From NCBI GenBank assembly GCA_019637615.1, contig JAHBVJ010000010.1:143785-207784 (forward strand): DNA of 64,000 bases, in the 5' to 3' direction. The DNA is from Anaerolineae bacterium. Its GTDB lineage: Bacteria; Chloroflexota; Anaerolineae; Aggregatilineales; UBA2796. Shown one piece after another: positions 61,467 to 64,000 of this stretch. Numbering within the stretch: position 1 is the first letter of the stretch; every line of letters begins with the position of its first letter. Under the pieces are notes generated by a model, which saw only the letters and a list, made by a program, of their open reading frames with translations, was not told the origin of the DNA and ran no database searches. The position numbers and the translations under genes are program-made.

Positions 61467-64000
61467 ATGGCCCACAACGTCTTATCCAGAGTAGCCGCCG
61501 ATAAGGTGCCGCTCTTACACATGGTACAACAGCAGGAAAAAGACCTGCAACAGGCCAATCAGTATTTCAGCAGTGCCGCTCAAGAGTCGATTGTTTTGTC
61601 CTATGCGGCGGAATGGCTGCTGGATAACTATTTCCTTGTCCAGCAGAGCATCCGCCAGATTCGCGAAGACCTTCCAGCGGGCTACTACCGCCAACTGCCC
61701 GCCGATCCACAGCAGCCCAACTATCCGCGCATCTACGGTCTGGCGGTTAGCCTGATCGCGGATAGCAACGCCCGCCTCAATCTGGACGATGCCGCCAAGC
61801 GCCTGCAAAGCGTGCAAGCCGATGGTGCACCGCTCACGATGGGCGAGGTCTGGGCCTTCCCGACCATGCTGCGCATCGGCATTCTTGAAAAGTTGGCGGA
61901 AACGCTTCGCCAGCTCATCCCCGCCTCATCGACGCCCGACGCGAACGTTACCATCACGCCCGCCGTGGATGACTCGCTGGTCGGCAACTGCATCACCAGT
62001 CTGCGCGCCATCGCCATCCATGATTGGAAAACCTTTTTCGAAAATGTCAGCCGCGTAGAGCAACTTCTCCGCACCGATCCTACTGCCGTCTATCCGGCAA
62101 TGGATTTCGACACGCGCAACCGTTACCGCACGGTTATCGAGAAGCTCGCACGGCGCATCAAACAGCCGGAAATCGAGATCGCCCGTCAAAGTATCGATCT
62201 CAGCCGTGCGCATATCACCGCAGGGCAGCCACCGCCACGCACCGCGCATGTCGGTTATTATCTCATCGACGCGGGCTATGCCGAACTCGAAGCGCGTTTC
62301 GAATACCACCCACCGCTGCCGATCACGCTCTGGCGCTGGCTGCGCGCCCGCCCTACCGCCACCTACGTGGGCAGCATCACCCTGCTCACCATCCTGTTCG
62401 TCGTGGTTAGCTTGCTGATCGCCGCCCGCGCGCAGCACAGCTTGCCATCCATCCTTGGCATCGGGTTGTTGAGCTTGCTGCCTTTTAGTGCTGTCGCCGT
62501 CACCATCGTCAATTGGCTCATCACGCACGCGGTCGAGCCACACTTGCTCCCGCGCATGGATTTTCAGCATGGCGTGCCCGATCCGTACACAACGATGGTG
62601 GTCATCCCCACCCTCCTGAGCGATGCCAGCGGCGTCGATTCGCTCTTGCAGCAGCTAGAACTCCACTATCTGCGCAACACCGATCCGAATCTGTATTTCG
62701 CGCTGCTCACCGATTACGAGGATGCGCCGAGCCAGCATCTACCCACCGACGCCGCCTTGATCGAGCGTGCGCAGGCGGGCATCATCGCGCTCAACGCCAA
62801 ATACCCGCGCGACATCCCGCCCTTCTATTTGTTCCATCGGGATCGACGTTGGAATCCCGCGCAGGAAGCGTGGATGGGATGGGAGCGCAAACGCGGCAAG
62901 CTGGTCGAGTTCAATCGTCTGCTGCGCGCTGACAATGCGGCGGCGGACACTGCTTTCATCGTAAAACTCGGCGTGCTCGGTGTGCTGTGCCAGATTCGCT
63001 ACGTGATCACGCTGGACGCCGATAGCATCCTGCCCGAAGATAGCGCCCGTCTGCTCATCGCTGCGCTGGCGCACCCGCTCAATCACGCCTACTACGATCC
63101 GCAGCAGGGCAAAGTCACTGCTGGCTATGGCATCCTCCAACCGCGCGTCGAAATCAAACCGACCAGCGCCAATCAATCGTTGTTCACGCGCATCTTCTCC
63201 GGTGATGTCGGCCTCGATCTGTATACGCACGCCGTCTCGGATGTGTATCAGGATTTGTTCGGGGAAGGCATTTATGTGGGCAAGGGCATCTATGACGTGA
63301 CCGCCTTCGAAGCCGCCGTCTCGCACAAAATCCCCGAAAACACCCTGTTAAGCCACGATCTCTTTGAAGGGCTGCACGCGCGCGTCGGGTTGGTTACGGA
63401 TATAGCGCTGTTTGAAGAATATCCGGTGCGCTATGTGGGGCATATGCGCCGTCTGCATCGCTGGGTGCGTGGCGATTGGCAACTGCTGCCGTGGTTGCTA
63501 GGTCGTGTCCGCGCTACCCCCACCGAAACCATCGTGCCGACGCATCTTTCCCTGCTCGACCGCTGGAAGATGCTCGATAACCTCCGCCGCAGTCTGGTCA
63601 TGCCTGCCCTGTTAGCCCTATTCATCTGCGCGTGGCTCGGCATGATCGGCAGTCCTTTGCTGTGGACGCTCATCGGCCTTGCGTCGCTGACCGCGCCCGT
63701 TTTCGTGACCGTCTTCGTCGGCCTCAGCGCGCAATCCCAATCGTCCACGCTCGATGATCTAGTGCAGTCGCTCCGTGCTGATGCACGGCGCTGGCTGCTC
63801 GCCGTCACCTTCCTGCCCTACGAAGCCCTGCTGACCTTGCACGCCATCGTTATCACGCTCTGGCGCATGTTCATCACGCGCAAACACCTGCTGGAGTGGA
63901 CGACTGCCGCCCGCACGGCACGCCAGTTAGCCTCCAACACCGGCGCACTCGGCAGTTGGAGCGAGATGCTTGCCGCGCCGATCTTGGTCGTCATCGTCAC
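61467..64000 (+). CDS. ndvB: Cyclic beta-1,2-glucan synthase-like protein, N-terminal part (3' truncated by window)
   Basis: An open frame of 844 codons runs off the window end without a stop. The first about 290 residues match the N-terminal region of NdvB/ChvB-type proteins (LSYAAEWLLDNYFLVQQSIR, PRIYGLAVSLIAD, LTMGEVWAFPTMLRIGILEKL). Two membrane helices (about 293-345) lead to GVPDPYTTMVVIPTLL and the GT84 glucosyltransferase domain, with TLDADS (Asp517, Asp519 for the metal-nucleotide), KGIYDVTAF, SHDLFEGLHARVG and HRWVRGDWQ. More helices follow. The usual C-terminal glycosidase-phosphorylase region (GH94-like) would lie beyond base 64000. In Proteobacteria these giant enzymes make cyclic glucans; their role in Chloroflexota is not established. 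The ATG at 61467 has GAGG only two bases upstream. Confidence 0.9.
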   Translation, partial: MAHNVLSRVAADKVPLLHMVQQQEKDLQQANQYFSSAAQESIVLSYAAEWLLDNYFLVQQSIRQIREDLPAGYYRQLPADPQQPNYPRIYGLAVSLIADSNARLNLDDAAKRLQSVQADGAPLTMGEVWAFPTMLRIGILEKLAETLRQLIPASSTPDANVTITPAVDDSLVGNCITSLRAIAIHDWKTFFENVSRVEQLLRTDPTAVYPAMDFDTRNRYRTVIEKLARRIKQPEIEIARQSIDLSRAHITAGQPPPRTAHVGYYLIDAGYAELEARFEYHPPLPITLWRWLRARPTATYVGSITLLTILFVVVSLLIAARAQHSLPSILGIGLLSLLPFSAVAVTIVNWLITHAVEPHLLPRMDFQHGVPDPYTTMVVIPTLLSDASGVDSLLQQLELHYLRNTDPNLYFALLTDYEDAPSQHLPTDAALIERAQAGIIALNAKYPRDIPPFYLFHRDRRWNPAQEAWMGWERKRGKLVEFNRLLRADNAAADTAFIVKLGVLGVLCQIRYVITLDADSILPEDSARLLIAALAHPLNHAYYDPQQGKVTAGYGILQPRVEIKPTSANQSLFTRIFSGDVGLDLYTHAVSDVYQDLFGEGIYVGKGIYDVTAFEAAVSHKIPENTLLSHDLFEGLHARVGLVTDIALFEEYPVRYVGHMRRLHRWVRGDWQLLPWLLGRVRATPTETIVPTHLSLLDRWKMLDNLRRSLVMPALLALFICAWLGMIGSPLLWTLIGLASLTAPVFVTVFVGLSAQSQSSTLDDLVQSLRADARRWLLAVTFLPYEALLTLHAIVITLWRMFITRKHLLEWTTAARTARQLASNTGALGSWSEMLAAPILVVIV

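Noticed and set aside
61218..61475. 85-codon frame on the minus strand
   Set aside because: Runs through palindromic repeats and over the start of the glucan synthase gene; no protein feature.
1..64000. rRNA or tRNA genes
   Set aside because: I looked through the intergenic gaps for cloverleaf-like arms and conserved rRNA stretches and saw none; a covariance-model search would be decisive.

Overview
The window looks like a chromosomal segment of a member of the phylum Chloroflexota, probably from the Anaerolineae side. This is inferred from gene content: very many PAS/GAF hybrid histidine kinases, Thr/Pro-rich 'TATxT' linkers in secreted glycosidases, clusters of polytopic glycosyltransferase-like proteins, MoxR/VWA operons and ABC sugar uptake. 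Coding density is high. I see no rRNA, tRNA, CRISPR array, transposase or phage gene.

Layout. 1-5342: the end of a WYL regulator, a gnd-zwf pair for the oxidative pentose phosphate pathway, and a cytochrome P450 gene overlapping truB. 5343-6698: a long non-coding stretch with a structured candidate leader. 6699-10145: a secreted GH5-like glycosidase with repeated accessory modules. 10289-23520: a signalling island of six genes (response regulator-kinase, 1597-residue PAS kinase, NarX/NarL-like fusion, double kinase, receiver, hybrid kinase). Two of its promoter regions share the tandem motif ACTACGTA-N3-ACTACGTA with an 11-bp period. 23834-26000: two-subunit iron-sulfur fumarase and an AviRa-like rRNA methyltransferase. 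26138-30728: three overlapping genes for polytopic membrane proteins. 30805-31673: a toxin-antitoxin pair and a small membrane protein. 31677-33467: a membrane kinase with two receivers. 33629-38337: a YtfQ/YtfR/YtfT/YjfF-type sugar ABC transporter with a LacI-type operator-like palindrome and an intercistronic stem-loop. 38688-40277: a secreted beta-propeller-like protein. 40990-43275: a YfhO-like membrane protein. 43880-49109: a second signalling locus combining a dCache kinase, a receiver, an exported sugar-binding protein and an unusual response regulator. 49408-54371: a membrane-anchored HtrA-like protease, then MoxR, DUF58 and two VWA proteins. 54920-58561: a bifunctional GH5-CBM9-GH9 glucanase. 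58799-64000: a PAP2 phosphatase, a tandem universal stress protein and the first 844 codons of a cyclic beta-1,2-glucan synthase-like protein.

Taken together the genes suggest a saprophytic, plant-polysaccharide-using cell. Secreted GH5 and GH5-GH9 enzymes would cut beta-glucans outside the cell, ABC uptake would bring in monosaccharides, gnd-zwf would oxidise them, and the sugar-binding protein in a kinase locus may report sugars to gene regulation. This integration is inference. The two most unusual signals are the shared tandem ACTACGTA element in front of two kinase clusters and the sensor locus built around a lone periplasmic-type sugar-binding protein.
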